A DNA stretch of 37,733 nucleotides from assembly GCA_030840805.1 (NCBI GenBank), contig JAVEDU010000026.1:1-37733 (forward strand), written 5' to 3'. The stretch's first letter is position 1, and each line of letters starts with the position of its first letter. This DNA is from Actinomycetota bacterium. GTDB lineage: Bacteria > Actinomycetota > Actinomycetes > Mycobacteriales > HKI-0501. The translations under genes and the position numbers were made by a program. A model generated the notes under the pieces. It saw only the letters and a list, made by a program, of their open reading frames with translations. It was not told the origin of the DNA and searched no databases. Positions 16,132-25,257 of this stretch are shown here, piece by piece.

Positions 16132-17399
16132 CGAACCAGGACCCCGGCCCGCAGTCGGTCCCCGCCGTCCCGCCCGCTCCCCCGGTGCCGACCCCGGTCC
16201 CGGCCGGGCCCACCACCACCGCCCCGTTGCCGCCCGTCCCGGGCCCGTACGGGCCGGGTCAGGCGCCGCCGCCGTGGCCGCCCCGGTACGACGCCCCGCC
16301 CCCGCCCGACCCGGGCGCCCGGCGGTACCGCCCCGGCCGCGTGCTCGCCGCCGCGGCGGTGCTGGTGGTGACGGCCGTCGGCGCGGCGACCGGCGGCGCG
16401 GCGATCGCCCTGCAGCTCGACGACAACCGCGGCGCCGCGGTCACCGCCTCACCCGTGGTGACCGGCAGGGCCGAGGCGCCCACGAGCCAGCTCGCCAAGG
16501 TCGCCGCCGCCGTGCAACCGAGCGTGGTGTCCATCGCCGTCCAGGCGCAGGGCTCCAGCGGTGAGGGGTCCGGCGTGATCCTCGCGTCCGACGGCACGGT
16601 GCTGACCAACAACCACGTCATCGAGGGGGCCGCGAACGGCGGCTCCATCACGGTGACGTTCGCCGACGGCCGTACCGGGAGCGCCTCGATCGTGGGCCGG
16701 GCGCCGAGCGACGACCTCGCGGTGATCCGCGTGCGCGGCGTCTCGGGCCTCACGCCGGCGACCCTCGGGTCGAGCGCGTCGATGCACGTCGGCGACACGG
16801 TGCTCGCGATCGGCAGTCCCCTCGGCCTGGAGGGCTCGGTGACCTCGGGCATCGTGAGCGCCACCCACCGCTCGATCACGCTCGGCGGCGGAAACCGGCA
16901 GCCCGCGAGTTCCACCGTGGTCCAGGCGCTCCAGACCGATGCCGCGATCAACCCGGGCAACTCCGGCGGACCGCTCGTCGACGGCCAGGGCCGCGTCATC
17001 GGGATCACCACCGCCATCGCCACGCTGGGTGGTTCCCCGTCGGGTCAGACCGGCAGCATCGGGCTGGGGTTCGCCATCCCGATCGACTCGGCGAAGCGGA
17101 TCTCGGATGCTCTCGCGAAGGGCGAACAGCCCCGGCACGCCGCGCTCGGCGTCCGGATCGCCCTGGACCGGCCCGGCGGTGCCCTCCTCTCCACCGTGGA
17201 CGCGGGCAGTGCCGCGAGCAAGGCCGGACTCCGGGCGGGGGACGTCGTCACCGCGGTCGACGACACCCGGATCAGCGACGGCCGCGACCTCTCGGCCACC
17301 ATCCGCGCCCACACCCCCGGCGACACCGTCACCCTGACCTACACCCGCGGCGGCTCCAGCGACACCGTCAGGGTCACCCTCGGCACGGCCGGCGGGTGA
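16128..17399 (+). CDS. HtrA/DegP-like serine protease with PDZ domain
   Basis: This 423-residue membrane-anchored protease would degrade or process misfolded proteins outside the membrane. A Pro-rich cytoplasmic tail of about 65 residues precedes one membrane segment (about residues 68-92). The trypsin-like domain has His163 (TNNHVI), Asp196 (SDDLAVI) and Ser279 (GNSGGPL). A PDZ domain (LGVRIALDRPGG, KAGLRAGDVVTAVDD) closes the protein. The start ATG overlaps the diguanylate cyclase stop. It is followed closely by a two-component pair, an arrangement also seen for envelope-stress proteases in actinobacteria, so the downstream regulator may sense envelope state. Confidence 0.95.
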   Translation: MTNQDPGPQSVPAVPPAPPVPTPVPAGPTTTAPLPPVPGPYGPGQAPPPWPPRYDAPPPPDPGARRYRPGRVLAAAAVLVVTAVGAATGGAAIALQLDDNRGAAVTASPVVTGRAEAPTSQLAKVAAAVQPSVVSIAVQAQGSSGEGSGVILASDGTVLTNNHVIEGAANGGSITVTFADGRTGSASIVGRAPSDDLAVIRVRGVSGLTPATLGSSASMHVGDTVLAIGSPLGLEGSVTSGIVSATHRSITLGGGNRQPASSTVVQALQTDAAINPGNSGGPLVDGQGRVIGITTAIATLGGSPSGQTGSIGLGFAIPIDSAKRISDALAKGEQPRHAALGVRIALDRPGGALLSTVDAGSAASKAGLRAGDVVTAVDDTRISDGRDLSATIRAHTPGDTVTLTYTRGGSSDTVRVTLGTAGG

Positions 17400-17476
17400 C
17401 CGGCCGGGGTGCCGGGTCGGCGCGGCAACCGATGCGACACTGGACGGCACCGACAGCGACGGCGGGAGGAGCACGG

Positions 17477-18187
17477 GTGGACGGCGCGCGCGCGACCACA
17501 CCGGAGGCACGGCTGCTGGTGGTCGACGACGAGCCGAACATCGTCGAGCTGCTGTCGGCGTCGCTGCGGTTCGCCGGGTTCGAGGTGACGACGGCGGCGA
17601 ACGGCCCCGAGGCCGTGGAGGTGGCGCGCACGTTCCGCCCCGACCTCGTGGTGCTGGACGTGATGATGCCGGCGATGGACGGGTTCGCCGTCGCCCGCCG
17701 GCTCCGGGAGACCGGCGCCCGCGTGCCCATCGTGTTCCTCACCGCCCGGGACGCGATCGAGGACAAGGTGACCGGGCTGACGCTCGGCGGGGACGACTAC
17801 GTGACGAAGCCGTTCAGCCTGGAGGAGGTCGTCGCGCGGATCCGGGCCGTGCTGCGCCGGACCAGCGCCGACGGCGGGGTGACCCCGTCGCGGCTGAGGT
17901 TCGCCGACCTGGAGCTCGACGACGACACCCACGAGGTGTGGCGGGGCGGGCAGCTGATCGCGCTGTCCCCCACGGAGTTCAAGCTGCTCCACTACTTCCT
18001 GAGCAACCCGGGCCGCGTGCTGTCCAAGGCGCAGATCCTCGACCACGTCTGGAACTACGACTTCAACGGCGAGGCGAACATCGTCGAGTCGTACGTGTCC
18101 TACCTCCGGCGCAAGATCGACACCACCGAGCCGCGGCTGCTCCACACGCTGCGCGGCGTCGGGTACGTCCTGCGGCGCCCGGCGTGA
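17477..18187 (+). CDS. OmpR/PhoB-family response regulator
   Basis: This 236-residue transcription factor has a receiver domain (residues about 12-125) with the acidic pocket DDE at 17-19, phospho-acceptor Asp61 (VVLDVMMP) and the TKPF lysine. A winged-helix output domain follows (LSPTEFKLLHYFL, then VSYLRRKID and RGVGYVLRRP). I chose the GTG at 17477 for its GGGAGGAG site and because the longer in-frame version adds an unrelated low-complexity tail. The stop overlaps the sensor-kinase start (GTGA). The pair resembles the TrcRS type, but targets are unknown. Confidence 0.94.
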   Translation: MDGARATTPEARLLVVDDEPNIVELLSASLRFAGFEVTTAANGPEAVEVARTFRPDLVVLDVMMPAMDGFAVARRLRETGARVPIVFLTARDAIEDKVTGLTLGGDDYVTKPFSLEEVVARIRAVLRRTSADGGVTPSRLRFADLELDDDTHEVWRGGQLIALSPTEFKLLHYFLSNPGRVLSKAQILDHVWNYDFNGEANIVESYVSYLRRKIDTTEPRLLHTLRGVGYVLRRPA

Positions 18188-19752
18188 CCGCGATGCGCCG
18201 GGTCCTGGGCTCGCTGCGAGAGGTGCCCGGACGGGTGCCGCTGCGGGTACGCCTGGTCGCGGCGCTGGTGTTGCTCGGCGCCCTGGCGCTCGCGGCCACC
18301 GGGGTCGCCGCGTCCACCGCGCTGCGGAGCTCGCTCGTGGCCCGGGTCGACTCGCAGCTCGGCTCGTTCGCCGACCGGTCGCTGCGGGACGGCGTCGATC
18401 CCCACGCCAACCGCGGTGACCCGCAGCTGCCCAGCGCGTTCTTCGTGGCGGTCGTGTACCCGGACGGCCGGGTCGCCGGGACGGTGTTCCAGCCCCTGCG
18501 CCGCAACGAGGCGCGGCCGGACCTCCCCCGGCTCCGCGCGTCCGACGTCGCCGAGCGGGCGAACCGGCCGTTCACGGTCGGTGCCGACCTCCGCGGCGGT
18601 CACGAGTGGCGGGTGCTCGCGCGGCCGCTGCCGGACGGTTCCGGCACCGTCGTCGTCGCGCTGAGCCTCGACGACGTGGACAACACCGTGGGCCAGCTGC
18701 TGCTCATCACGGCCGTGGTCAGCTCGGCCGTGCTGCTGCTCCTCGCGGTCGGCGGGTACCTGGTCGTCCGGTCGAGCCTCCGGCCGCTGGTGGAGGTGGA
18801 GCACACCGCGGAGGCCATCGCCGCCGGGGACCTGTCGCGCCGCGTCCCGGACCGGGACCCCCGTACCGAGGTCGGCCGGCTGGGTCGGTCGCTCAACGCG
18901 ATGCTGGGGCAGATCGAGTCGGCCTTCCACGCGCGGGAGCAGTCCGAGGCCGGCGCCCGGCGCTCCGAGGAGCGGATGCGGCAGTTCGTGGCCGATGCCA
19001 GCCACGAGCTGCGTACGCCGCTCGCCTCGATCCGGGGCTTCGCCGAGCTGTACCGGCAGGGCGCCGTCCCGCAGCGGTCCGACGTGGACCGCGTGATGCG
19101 CCGGATCGAGGACCAGGCCGTCCGGATGGGGATGCTCGTCGAGGACCTGCTCCTGCTGGCCCGCGTCGACCAGCAGCGGCCGCTGGAGTACGCACCGGTG
19201 GATCTGCTCGCGGTCGCGACGGACGCCGTGCACGACGCCCGCGCGGTGGCCCCGGACCGGAGCATCGAGCTGGAGCTGCTGGCGTCCGACCGCCCGCCGG
19301 TGGTACTGGGCGACGATGCCCGGATCCGGCAGGTCACCGCGAACCTGGTGAGCAACGCGCTCACGCACACCCCCGCCGACGCGGCCGTCCGGGTCCGGAT
19401 CGGCACGCTGCCCGGGCCGGAGCCGCGGGCCGTGTTCGAGGTGGCCGACGAGGGGCCGGGTCTCACGCCGGAGGAGGCCGGGCGGGTGTTCGAGCGGTTC
19501 TACCGCGCCGACCCCTCGCGCACCCGGGCCAGCGGCGGCAGCGGACTGGGGCTCTCGATCGTCGCGGCCCTGGTCTCGGCGCACGGCGGCACCGTGGACG
19601 TCCAGACGGCGCCGGGCCAGGGCGCGGTGTTCCGGGTGCTGCTGCCGCTGCCCGCCGACGAGCCGCCCGCGGACGACCCGGACGACCCCGGGGACGCGGC
19701 CGGCGACCGGACCGCCGGCGATGCCTCCGTGGCGGGTGCCCGCCGGCCCTGA
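18184..19752 (+). CDS. membrane sensor histidine kinase (HAMP, HisKA, HATPase)
   Basis: This 522-residue partner of the regulator just upstream has two membrane segments (about residues 20-42 and 173-197) bracketing an extracytoplasmic sensor of roughly 130 residues. A HAMP linker follows (RPLVEVEHTAEAIAAGDL), then the HisKA box with phospho-acceptor His274 (DASHELRTPLASIRGF), and the HATPase domain with N box (NLVSNALTHTP), DEGPGL, FERFYRAD and GSGLGLSI. The C-terminal 30 residues are Asp/Ala/Pro-rich. A GTG start at 18184 overlaps the regulator stop; an ATG three codons later is also possible. Confidence 0.93.
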   Translation: MTAMRRVLGSLREVPGRVPLRVRLVAALVLLGALALAATGVAASTALRSSLVARVDSQLGSFADRSLRDGVDPHANRGDPQLPSAFFVAVVYPDGRVAGTVFQPLRRNEARPDLPRLRASDVAERANRPFTVGADLRGGHEWRVLARPLPDGSGTVVVALSLDDVDNTVGQLLLITAVVSSAVLLLLAVGGYLVVRSSLRPLVEVEHTAEAIAAGDLSRRVPDRDPRTEVGRLGRSLNAMLGQIESAFHAREQSEAGARRSEERMRQFVADASHELRTPLASIRGFAELYRQGAVPQRSDVDRVMRRIEDQAVRMGMLVEDLLLLARVDQQRPLEYAPVDLLAVATDAVHDARAVAPDRSIELELLASDRPPVVLGDDARIRQVTANLVSNALTHTPADAAVRVRIGTLPGPEPRAVFEVADEGPGLTPEEAGRVFERFYRADPSRTRASGGSGLGLSIVAALVSAHGGTVDVQTAPGQGAVFRVLLPLPADEPPADDPDDPGDAAGDRTAGDASVAGARRP

Positions 19753-19780
19753 CGTTTCCCGGCGGCCCGCAGCGGGCACA

Positions 19781-19796
19781 CCGTCCCCGGGGACGG
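19781..19796. other. 16-bp perfect palindrome at the CDF gene ribosome site
   Basis: CCGTCCCCGGGGACGG is a perfect palindrome, able to form a six-pair hairpin with a CCGG loop. Its right arm runs into the GGGGAGG ribosome site of the CDF exporter (19795-19801). It could end the two-component operon, hold back translation of the exporter, or be a regulator site. Confidence 0.45.
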
Positions 19797-19805
19797 GGAG
19801 GCGAC

Positions 19806-20747
19806 GTGGCGGACGAGGACCGCGAGAACGGGGGCGAGAGCCTCGGCACGGTGCTCGTGGCGGCAGCCGCGAACCTCGCCATCGCGGCGGCGAAGCTGGT
19901 GGCCGGCCTCGTCAGCGGCTCCGCCGCGATGCTGTCCGAGGCGGCGCACTCGGTCGCGGACACGGTCACCGAGCTCCTGCTGCTCGTCGCGATCCGCCGC
20001 GGCGACCGGGCCGCGGACCGCACCCATCCGCTCGGGTACGGCCGGGAGACCTACGTGTGGGCGCTGCTCGCCGCGGTGTCGCTGTTCGTCGCGGGCGCCG
20101 GGTTCGCGGTGACCCACGGCGTACACACGGTCCTGGCCGGCGGCGAGGCGGAGGGCCACTTCGCGCTGAACTACGCGGTCCTGGGCATTGCGTTCGTGCT
20201 GGAGAGCATCTCGCTGCGCACCGCGCTCCGGCAGATCCGCGGCAAGGCGGCGGCCTGGGACACGACGCCGGGCCGGTACCTCGTGGCCACCTCCGACACG
20301 ACGGTCAAGGCGGTGGCGCTGGAGGACACCGCCGCGCTCGTCGGCATCGCGCTCGCGGCGGCGGGCCTCGGGCTGGAACAGGTCACCGGCCGGGCGGTCT
20401 GGGACGGCATCGCCTCGGTCCTGATCGGACTGCTGCTCGCCGTGGTCGCGGTCGTCCTCGGCAGGGCCAATCTGTCCCTGCTGATCGGCCGGGCGGTACC
20501 GACCGAGATCCGGCAGCGGGTCCGGGCCGAGGTCCTCGCCCTCCCGCACATCACCGAGGTGGGCGAGGTGCTGGCCGTATACCTGGGGCCGGCCCAGATG
20601 CTGATCGCGATCCAGGTGGACTTCCACGACACGGCGAGCGCCGCGGAGGTCGAACACGTCGCGGACGAGGTGGAGCGCCGGACCCGTGAGGTGTTCCCGG
20701 GGGCGCGGTACGTGGTGGTGGACCCGACGAGCAGCGTCCACGCCTGA
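19806..20747 (+). CDS. cation diffusion facilitator family transporter
   Basis: This 313-residue divalent-metal/proton antiporter would export zinc or a similar cation. Six membrane segments are visible. The first metal-site helix has SEAAHSVADTVTE (His-x3-Asp). The second has VALEDTAALVG, with Glu-Asp in place of the usual His-x3-Asp, as in the ZnT9-like branch. A HPLGYGRETYVW segment is typical of that branch. The C-terminal domain of about 85 residues has the CDF ferredoxin-like pattern (ITEVGEVLAVYLGP). The GTG start has GGGGAGG at good spacing. Convergent with the small unknown gene downstream. Confidence 0.92.
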   Translation: MADEDRENGGESLGTVLVAAAANLAIAAAKLVAGLVSGSAAMLSEAAHSVADTVTELLLLVAIRRGDRAADRTHPLGYGRETYVWALLAAVSLFVAGAGFAVTHGVHTVLAGGEAEGHFALNYAVLGIAFVLESISLRTALRQIRGKAAAWDTTPGRYLVATSDTTVKAVALEDTAALVGIALAAAGLGLEQVTGRAVWDGIASVLIGLLLAVVAVVLGRANLSLLIGRAVPTEIRQRVRAEVLALPHITEVGEVLAVYLGPAQMLIAIQVDFHDTASAAEVEHVADEVERRTREVFPGARYVVVDPTSSVHA

Positions 20748-20758
20748 CTCGGGTCAGG
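20743..20758. terminator. hairpin between two convergent stop codons
   Basis: CCTGAC and GTCAGG pair perfectly around a TCGG loop. The hairpin covers the stop of the CDF gene and the stop of the convergent small gene, so it could terminate both. Confidence 0.5.
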
Positions 20759-21146
20759 ACAACCGGTCGAACTGGTGCACGGACACCCACAGGTTGTGGG
20801 TGTCGCCGAACAGCAGCGCACTGTCCGCGCGCACGGCCGCCGGCCCGTCCGCCGTCATCTCGTACAGGCTGATGACGACCTGCGCCGATCCCCCGGACCC
20901 GCCACCGAAGACGCCGAGCCGGGTCAGCGACTCGTCCGAGGAGACGTGTACGGCCCCGACGGGACGGTCCGCGCCGGTCTTCAGGACCAGGTGGCCCGAC
21001 GAGTCGACCGCGGGGTTGTGCAGGCCGACCGCATAGTGATTGTGGTCCTCCAGGATGCGGGGCCGGGTCAGGCCGTCCTCGGTGCGCGAGTCGAACCGGA
21101 CGCACGCCGTGAGGATGCGGAGGGTGACCTCCTCGGGGCTACGCAC
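20754..21146 (-). CDS. hypothetical protein
   Basis: This 130-residue protein is of no family I recognise. It has no signal peptide or membrane segment. The pattern is mainly beta-strand, with alternating hydrophobic residues ([47 protein letters not shown]) and a C-terminal [13 protein letters not shown] Gly/Ser-rich turn sits in the middle. The GTG at 21146 has GGAGGAAGG upstream; a GTG three codons earlier is an alternative. It is convergent with the CDF gene and divergent from the M28 peptidase. Codon use fits the surroundings, so I judge it real. Confidence 0.6.
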   Translation of the reverse strand: MRSPEEVTLRILTACVRFDSRTEDGLTRPRILEDHNHYAVGLHNPAVDSSGHLVLKTGADRPVGAVHVSSDESLTRLGVFGGGSGGSAQVVISLYEMTADGPAAVRADSALLFGDTHNLWVSVHQFDRLS

Positions 21147-21264
21147 AGCGGGCACCTTCCTCCGACGGTGCGGACCAGCATGGCCCTTCGGCCGAGTTGC
21201 GGGGAGTCCGAGCGGAGAACTGCCGGGGTCGACAATCCTCCCGGCAGGGCGTACAAACCCGCGA

Positions 21265-22692
21265 ATGGGACAGCCGAATCGCCGCGCCTTCCTGACCACC
21301 TCGGCCGCCGTGGTGGCCGGCGCCGCCGTGGCCCCGCTCCCGGGGGACCCGCCCCCGGCCGCGGCGGCCGCGCCGGGGCAGGACGCCTGGCCGGCCGGAC
21401 CCGGCCGGCGGTGGACCCCACAGGCGCCCGACCGAGAGCTCACCCGCCTGCTCGCCGAGGTCGACCGCGCCCGCATCAGGGCCACCGTCGAGAGGCTCGC
21501 GTCGTTCGGCACCTGCCACACGCTGTCCAGCCAGACGGACCCGGACCGCGGGATCGGCGCCGCCCGCGACTGGATCCTCGCCGAGCTGCGGCGGTACGCC
21601 GCCGTGTCGGGTGGCCGGATGACGGTGGAGCTCGACTCGTACGTCCAGCAGCCCGCCGCCCGCATCCCGGTCGCCACGACGATCACCAACGTCGTCGCCA
21701 CCCTGCACGGATCGACATCGCCCGAGCGGGTGTACGTCGTGTCCGGGCACTACGACTCCCGCTGCAGCGACGTGATGGACGCGACGAGTGACGCGCCGGG
21801 CGCGGACGACGACGCCTCCGGGGTCGCCGTGGCGATGGAGCTGGCCCGGGTGATGGCCACCCGGCGGCCGGACGCGACGCTCGTGTTCGCCGCCGTCGCC
21901 GGCGAGGAACAGGGCCTGTACGGCTCCACCCACCTCGCCCAGCGGTACCGGGCCGCCGGTGCGGACGTCCAGGCCATGTTCACCAACGACATCGTCGGCA
22001 GCAGCACCGCCGCCGACGGCACGCGCGACCCGCGGTCGATCCGGCTGTTCGCCGAGGGTGTGCCCACCGCGGAGACCCCGGCCCAGGCGGCGACCCGGCA
22101 GTCGGTCGGCGGGGAGAACGACTCCCCGTCACGGCAGCTCGCCCGCTTCGCGGAGGCCGTGGCGCAGAACGACGCCACCGGGATGTCGGTCCGGGCGGTC
22201 TACCGGCGGGACCGGTACCTGCGCGGCGGCGACCACATCCCGTTCCTCCGGCAGGGCTACCCGGCCGCCCGGTTCACCGAGCCGAACGAGGACTACGCCC
22301 ACCAGCACCAGGACGTCCGGGTGGAGGGCGGCCGGCAGTACGGCGACCTGCCCGAGTTCTGCGACTACGACTTCATCACGCGGGTGGCCCGGGTCAACGG
22401 CGCCGTCCTGTGGTCGCTGGCGCGGGCCCCCGGTACGCCGAGGGGCGTGACGATCGGGACCGCCGCGCTGACCAACGACACCGAGCTGCGCTGGACCGCC
22501 GACCCCGCCGCCGCCCGGTACGAGGTGGTGTGGCGCCCCACCACCGCACCACACTGGACGCACGTCCTCGAGGTCGGCAGGGTCGCCACCGCCACCGTGG
22601 ACCTGTCGAAGGACAACGTGTTCTTCGGGGTGCGCGCGGTCGGCCCGCACGGTCACGCCAGCCCGGTCGCGTTCCCGGTACCGGGTTCCTGA
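21265..22692 (+). CDS. Tat-secreted M28-family zinc peptidase
   Basis: This 475-residue exported aminopeptidase-like protein starts with a Tat signal ([20 protein letters not shown]). The catalytic core has the M28 metal ligands: His in [11 protein letters not shown], Asp in [11 protein letters not shown], and Glu-Glu in [12 protein letters not shown] downstream Asp (FTNDIVG) and His (AHQHQDVR) fit the second-zinc ligands. The last 90 residues look like a small beta domain ([18 protein letters not shown]) that may bind a surface or peptide. The ATG at 21265 has only a weak ribosome site but places the twin arginines correctly; the longer frame would add about 75 unrelated residues. The 3' end overlaps the convergent propeller gene by 40 bp. 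Confidence 0.9.
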   Translation: MGQPNRRAFLTTSAAVVAGAAVAPLPGDPPPAAAAAPGQDAWPAGPGRRWTPQAPDRELTRLLAEVDRARIRATVERLASFGTCHTLSSQTDPDRGIGAARDWILAELRRYAAVSGGRMTVELDSYVQQPAARIPVATTITNVVATLHGSTSPERVYVVSGHYDSRCSDVMDATSDAPGADDDASGVAVAMELARVMATRRPDATLVFAAVAGEEQGLYGSTHLAQRYRAAGADVQAMFTNDIVGSSTAADGTRDPRSIRLFAEGVPTAETPAQAATRQSVGGENDSPSRQLARFAEAVAQNDATGMSVRAVYRRDRYLRGGDHIPFLRQGYPAARFTEPNEDYAHQHQDVRVEGGRQYGDLPEFCDYDFITRVARVNGAVLWSLARAPGTPRGVTIGTAALTNDTELRWTADPAAARYEVVWRPTTAPHWTHVLEVGRVATATVDLSKDNVFFGVRAVGPHGHASPVAFPVPGS

Positions 22693-24005
22693 CGGGACCA
22701 GAGGTACACGTCCTCGTTGACGCGCGGATCGCCGGGAACCAGGTTGGTGGCCGTCGAGCTGAAGAGGACCCGTCGCCCGTTCGGGCTGACCACCGCCTCG
22801 AAACTCTCGTCGTTCGCCTCGACGCCGTCCCCCCGGACGCTGACCCGCCGGGTCAGCCCGGTCCGGAGGTCGCGCAGGAACACGTCGTAGACCATGTTCC
22901 GATCGGCCCCGGGCACGAGGTCGGTCGCGGCCGACGCGAACACCAGGTACCGGCCGTCCGCGCCGAATGCCGGATCGGCGCTGTGGCCGTTGCCCCGCCC
23001 GCCGGTGGACGACACGCTGACCCGGGTGGTCGTACCCGCCCACCGGTCCCGGACGAACACGTCGTTCACGCGGTTCGTGTCACCGGCCGCCAGGTTCGCC
23101 GCGGCTGAGGTGAAGGCCACGTACCGGCCGTCGGCGGTCATCGTGGTCTGGAAGCTGTCGCCCCGGGCCTGCGCTCCCGCGGTGGACACGCTGACCCGGC
23201 TCGTCCGGCCGGTACGCCGGTCGCGGAGGAACACGTCGCCCATCCCGTTGGTGTCCCCCGGCACCAGGTTCGTCGCGCCGGAGCTGAACGCGAGGAACCG
23301 GCCGTCCGCGCTCAGCGCCGGCTCCCACCCGCTCTGCCCGTCGGCCTGGGCACCCGTCGGGGACACGCTCTCCCGGGTGGTGGTGCGGGTCCGGCGGTCC
23401 CGGACGAACACGTCGATGTCGTCGTTGGTGTCACCGGCCACCAGGTTCGTGGCCCAGGACAGGAAGGCGACGTACCGGCCGTCGGCGCTGATCGCGGGCC
23501 GCAGGACGCTGCGGAAGTCCGCCTGCGCCCCGGCGGTGGACACGCTCACCCGGCCGGTCCGGCCGGTACGGCGGTCCAGGACGAACACGTCGTCCTCGCC
23601 GTTCGTGTCGCCGGGCACCAGGTTCGAGGCGTCCGAGAGGTACGCGATGTACCGGCCGTCCGGGGTGATCGTCGGGTAGCTGCTGTTGCCGTCCGCCTCG
23701 GCGCCGTCGCGGGACAGCGTGATCCGGGTCGTCCGGCCCCGCCGCCGGTCCCGCAGGAAGATGTCCCGGTCGTGGCCTCGGTCGCCCGGGACCAGGTTCG
23801 TCGCCCCCGATCCGAACACGACGTACCGGCCGTCCGCGCTCATCCTCGCCTGCCCGGCGGAGTCGTCCCCGCGGGTGCCCTGGCTGGAGACGCTGACCAG
23901 CCGGAGCCGCCCGCCGTCCGTCGCCGCGGTCGCCTCCGCCGGAACCGCGGCCGTCGCGGTGGCGCCGACCAGAACGCCCGCCAGCACTGCCGATCGCGTC
24001 CTCAT
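22653..24005 (-). CDS. secreted seven-repeat (PD40/TolB-like) beta-propeller protein
   Basis: This 450-residue protein has a signal sequence ([19 protein letters not shown]) and then seven tandem repeats of about 58 residues, of the type [21 protein letters not shown] followed by [18 protein letters not shown]. Seven such units should close into a seven-bladed propeller, as in TolB/PD40 proteins. It likely binds a ligand or protein outside the membrane; no catalytic residues stand out. I chose the ATG at 24005 because GGAG lies nine bases upstream; an ATG three codons earlier has no spacing. The same frame is open upstream through a nitroreductase-like fragment, so a longer fused product cannot be ruled out. 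The C-terminus overlaps the convergent M28 peptidase. Confidence 0.85.
   Translation of the reverse strand: MRTRSAVLAGVLVGATATAAVPAEATAATDGGRLRLVSVSSQGTRGDDSAGQARMSADGRYVVFGSGATNLVPGDRGHDRDIFLRDRRRGRTTRITLSRDGAEADGNSSYPTITPDGRYIAYLSDASNLVPGDTNGEDDVFVLDRRTGRTGRVSVSTAGAQADFRSVLRPAISADGRYVAFLSWATNLVAGDTNDDIDVFVRDRRTRTTTRESVSPTGAQADGQSGWEPALSADGRFLAFSSGATNLVPGDTNGMGDVFLRDRRTGRTSRVSVSTAGAQARGDSFQTTMTADGRYVAFTSAAANLAAGDTNRVNDVFVRDRWAGTTTRVSVSSTGGRGNGHSADPAFGADGRYLVFASAATDLVPGADRNMVYDVFLRDLRTGLTRRVSVRGDGVEANDESFEAVVSPNGRRVLFSSTATNLVPGDPRVNEDVYLWSRQEPGTGNATGLA
22689..23900 (-). repeat. seven tandem ~174-bp coding repeats
   Basis: The repeats encode the seven propeller blades of the PD40-like protein. 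Units 2 to 5 are the most alike at protein level. The last unit ends in DVYLWSRQ, a few residues before the stop. Confidence 0.75.
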
Positions 24006-24596
24006 CCGGACCATCTCCGTCGCCACATGGGCCACACGGTAGGTCCGAGCGGGCCCTGGCCGCGCCGGTCGGCCGGTATCCGACAACGGCTGGCGGGGCG
24101 TCACGGTCCGGACGGTCACCGGCTCGCCGGGCCGCCCCGCCGCCGCCCTCGACCGGTACTCCTGGACCCCGACGCAGGTGGACAGCATCGCCGCGGCCGT
24201 CGTCCCGAGCAGCCCGGGGATCTCCGAGGCGAGGAACGTCATCCCCGACGCGCCGGTGCCCAGGGCATACGCGGCGAGGTGCGGCCGCGCCTCGACCAGT
24301 CCCGCGGCGAGCTGGGCGTCCCGGTAGCCGCGGTCGTCCACCGCGCCGAGGTCGGCGGCCGAGATCACGACGAAGGCGGCCTCGCCGCCGAGGCCCTGGT
24401 CCAGGCAGATCCGCCGCAGCTCGGCGCGGAGGTCACCGGCCGTCAGCGAGGTGTCCGGGCGGGGCCACGCGTACAGCCCCGGCTCCCGGCCCTCGACGCC
24501 GTGGACGGCGACGTACTGCGGGTACGCGATGCCGCGCGCCGCGGCGGCGAGCCCCCAGTCGAGCACGCGCGACCCCACGGTGGCGCCGGGGTCCAT
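24006..24596 (-). pseudogene. truncated SagB-type nitroreductase-like gene, without its own stop
   Basis: The frame encodes about 170 residues resembling the C-terminal half of SagB-type/nitroreductase-family FMN enzymes: the VAVHGVEGREPGLYAW strand, RAELRRICLDQGLGG, AAFVVISAADL, HLAAYALGTGASGMTFL and LSTCVGVQEYRSR. Full-length members of this kind are several hundred residues longer at the N-terminus. Only 19 bp separate its ATG from the upstream DUF1931 stop, so the missing half is gone. No stop codon occurs before the propeller gene. It is either a remnant, or the N-terminal part of an odd fusion. The family call is from remembered patterns. Confidence 0.6.
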
Positions 24597-24615
24597 CCGC
24601 CGTGCCGAGGGGGCG

Positions 24616-25065
24616 CTACATCAGCAGGTCGAACATCGCGAACGTCCGGTTCCAGTGCTCGGTGCCCGGCACCTTCAGATCCGGATAGATGATCTTCATG
24701 GTGCGCGCGAGGGCAAGGCTGACGCCGCCCGCGATCACCGGAAGCCGCGCGACCAGTTCGTCGCTGCAGGAGAGCGTGAGGGGCGGCCGAGCGGTGATCT
24801 CCGCCAGCACGGGCCGGAGCTCGATGTCCTCGTCGAGCTTCTCGAACTCGTGGATGCGCTCCTGCAGCCCCTTGGTCACCGGCAGGTCGTAGCGCTCGAT
24901 GATGTCGCGGCCGTTGGCCTTGGCCTTGGTCTCCGCGATGAGCAGGAGGTCCGCGATCTCCTCGTTGATGAAGTCGGTGTACCGCCGCAGGTCGTCCTTG
25001 TCGATGTCCAGACCCGCCGCCGCGCGGAAGAAGCGCTCGAATCGGGAAACCGCCGTGACCGCCAT
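24616..25065 (-). CDS. DUF1931 histone-fold family protein
   Basis: This 149-residue helical protein fits the DUF1931 family, whose Aquifex member has two histone folds in one chain. The sequence MAVTAVSRFERFFRAAAGLD, then DDLRRYTDFINEEIADLLL, AKANGRDIIERYDLPVTKGL and SLALARTMKIIYPDL give the two repeats of short-long-short helices. A role in DNA compaction or in another complex is not established. Start ATG at 25065; the upstream GC-rich leader has a GGCGGCGAGCCC-type weak ribosome site. First gene of a minus-strand run that continues into the nitroreductase fragment and the propeller gene. Confidence 0.85.
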   Translation of the reverse strand: MAVTAVSRFERFFRAAAGLDIDKDDLRRYTDFINEEIADLLLIAETKAKANGRDIIERYDLPVTKGLQERIHEFEKLDEDIELRPVLAEITARPPLTLSCSDELVARLPVIAGGVSLALARTMKIIYPDLKVPGTEHWNRTFAMFDLLM

Positions 25066-25182
25066 GGGCTCGCCGCCTCGCTGCCGTCCGTCGCCTGATC
25101 CTCGGCTGGCCACCAGCGTCCCCCCGGGAGGGTGGCGCCGCAACCTCGGTCACCGCCCCGGAATTCCGCACCGCGGTGGGGC

Positions 25183-25208
25183 TCAATGTCGGGACCGCGA
25201 CGGCCGAG
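25183..25208 (+). promoter_or_regulatory. candidate sigma-28/WhiG-like promoter for the PAS-GGDEF-EAL gene
   Basis: TCAATGTC at 25183-25190 and GCCGAGAG at 25203-25210, separated by 12 bases, resemble the FliA/WhiG class (TCAAGTCC with a GCCGATAA -10). The downstream start codon is at 25258. The match is partial and the sequence is GC-rich, so this is only a candidate. Confidence 0.3.
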
Positions 25209-25257
25209 AGAGAGGTGGGGGACGGTATGCCTCCCGTGCCGGCTGGGGGGAGGTCCG

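Noticed and set aside
22689-23900. CRISPR-like array suggested by regular repeats
   Set aside because: Repeats are ~174 bp, coding, and in frame; they are propeller blades.
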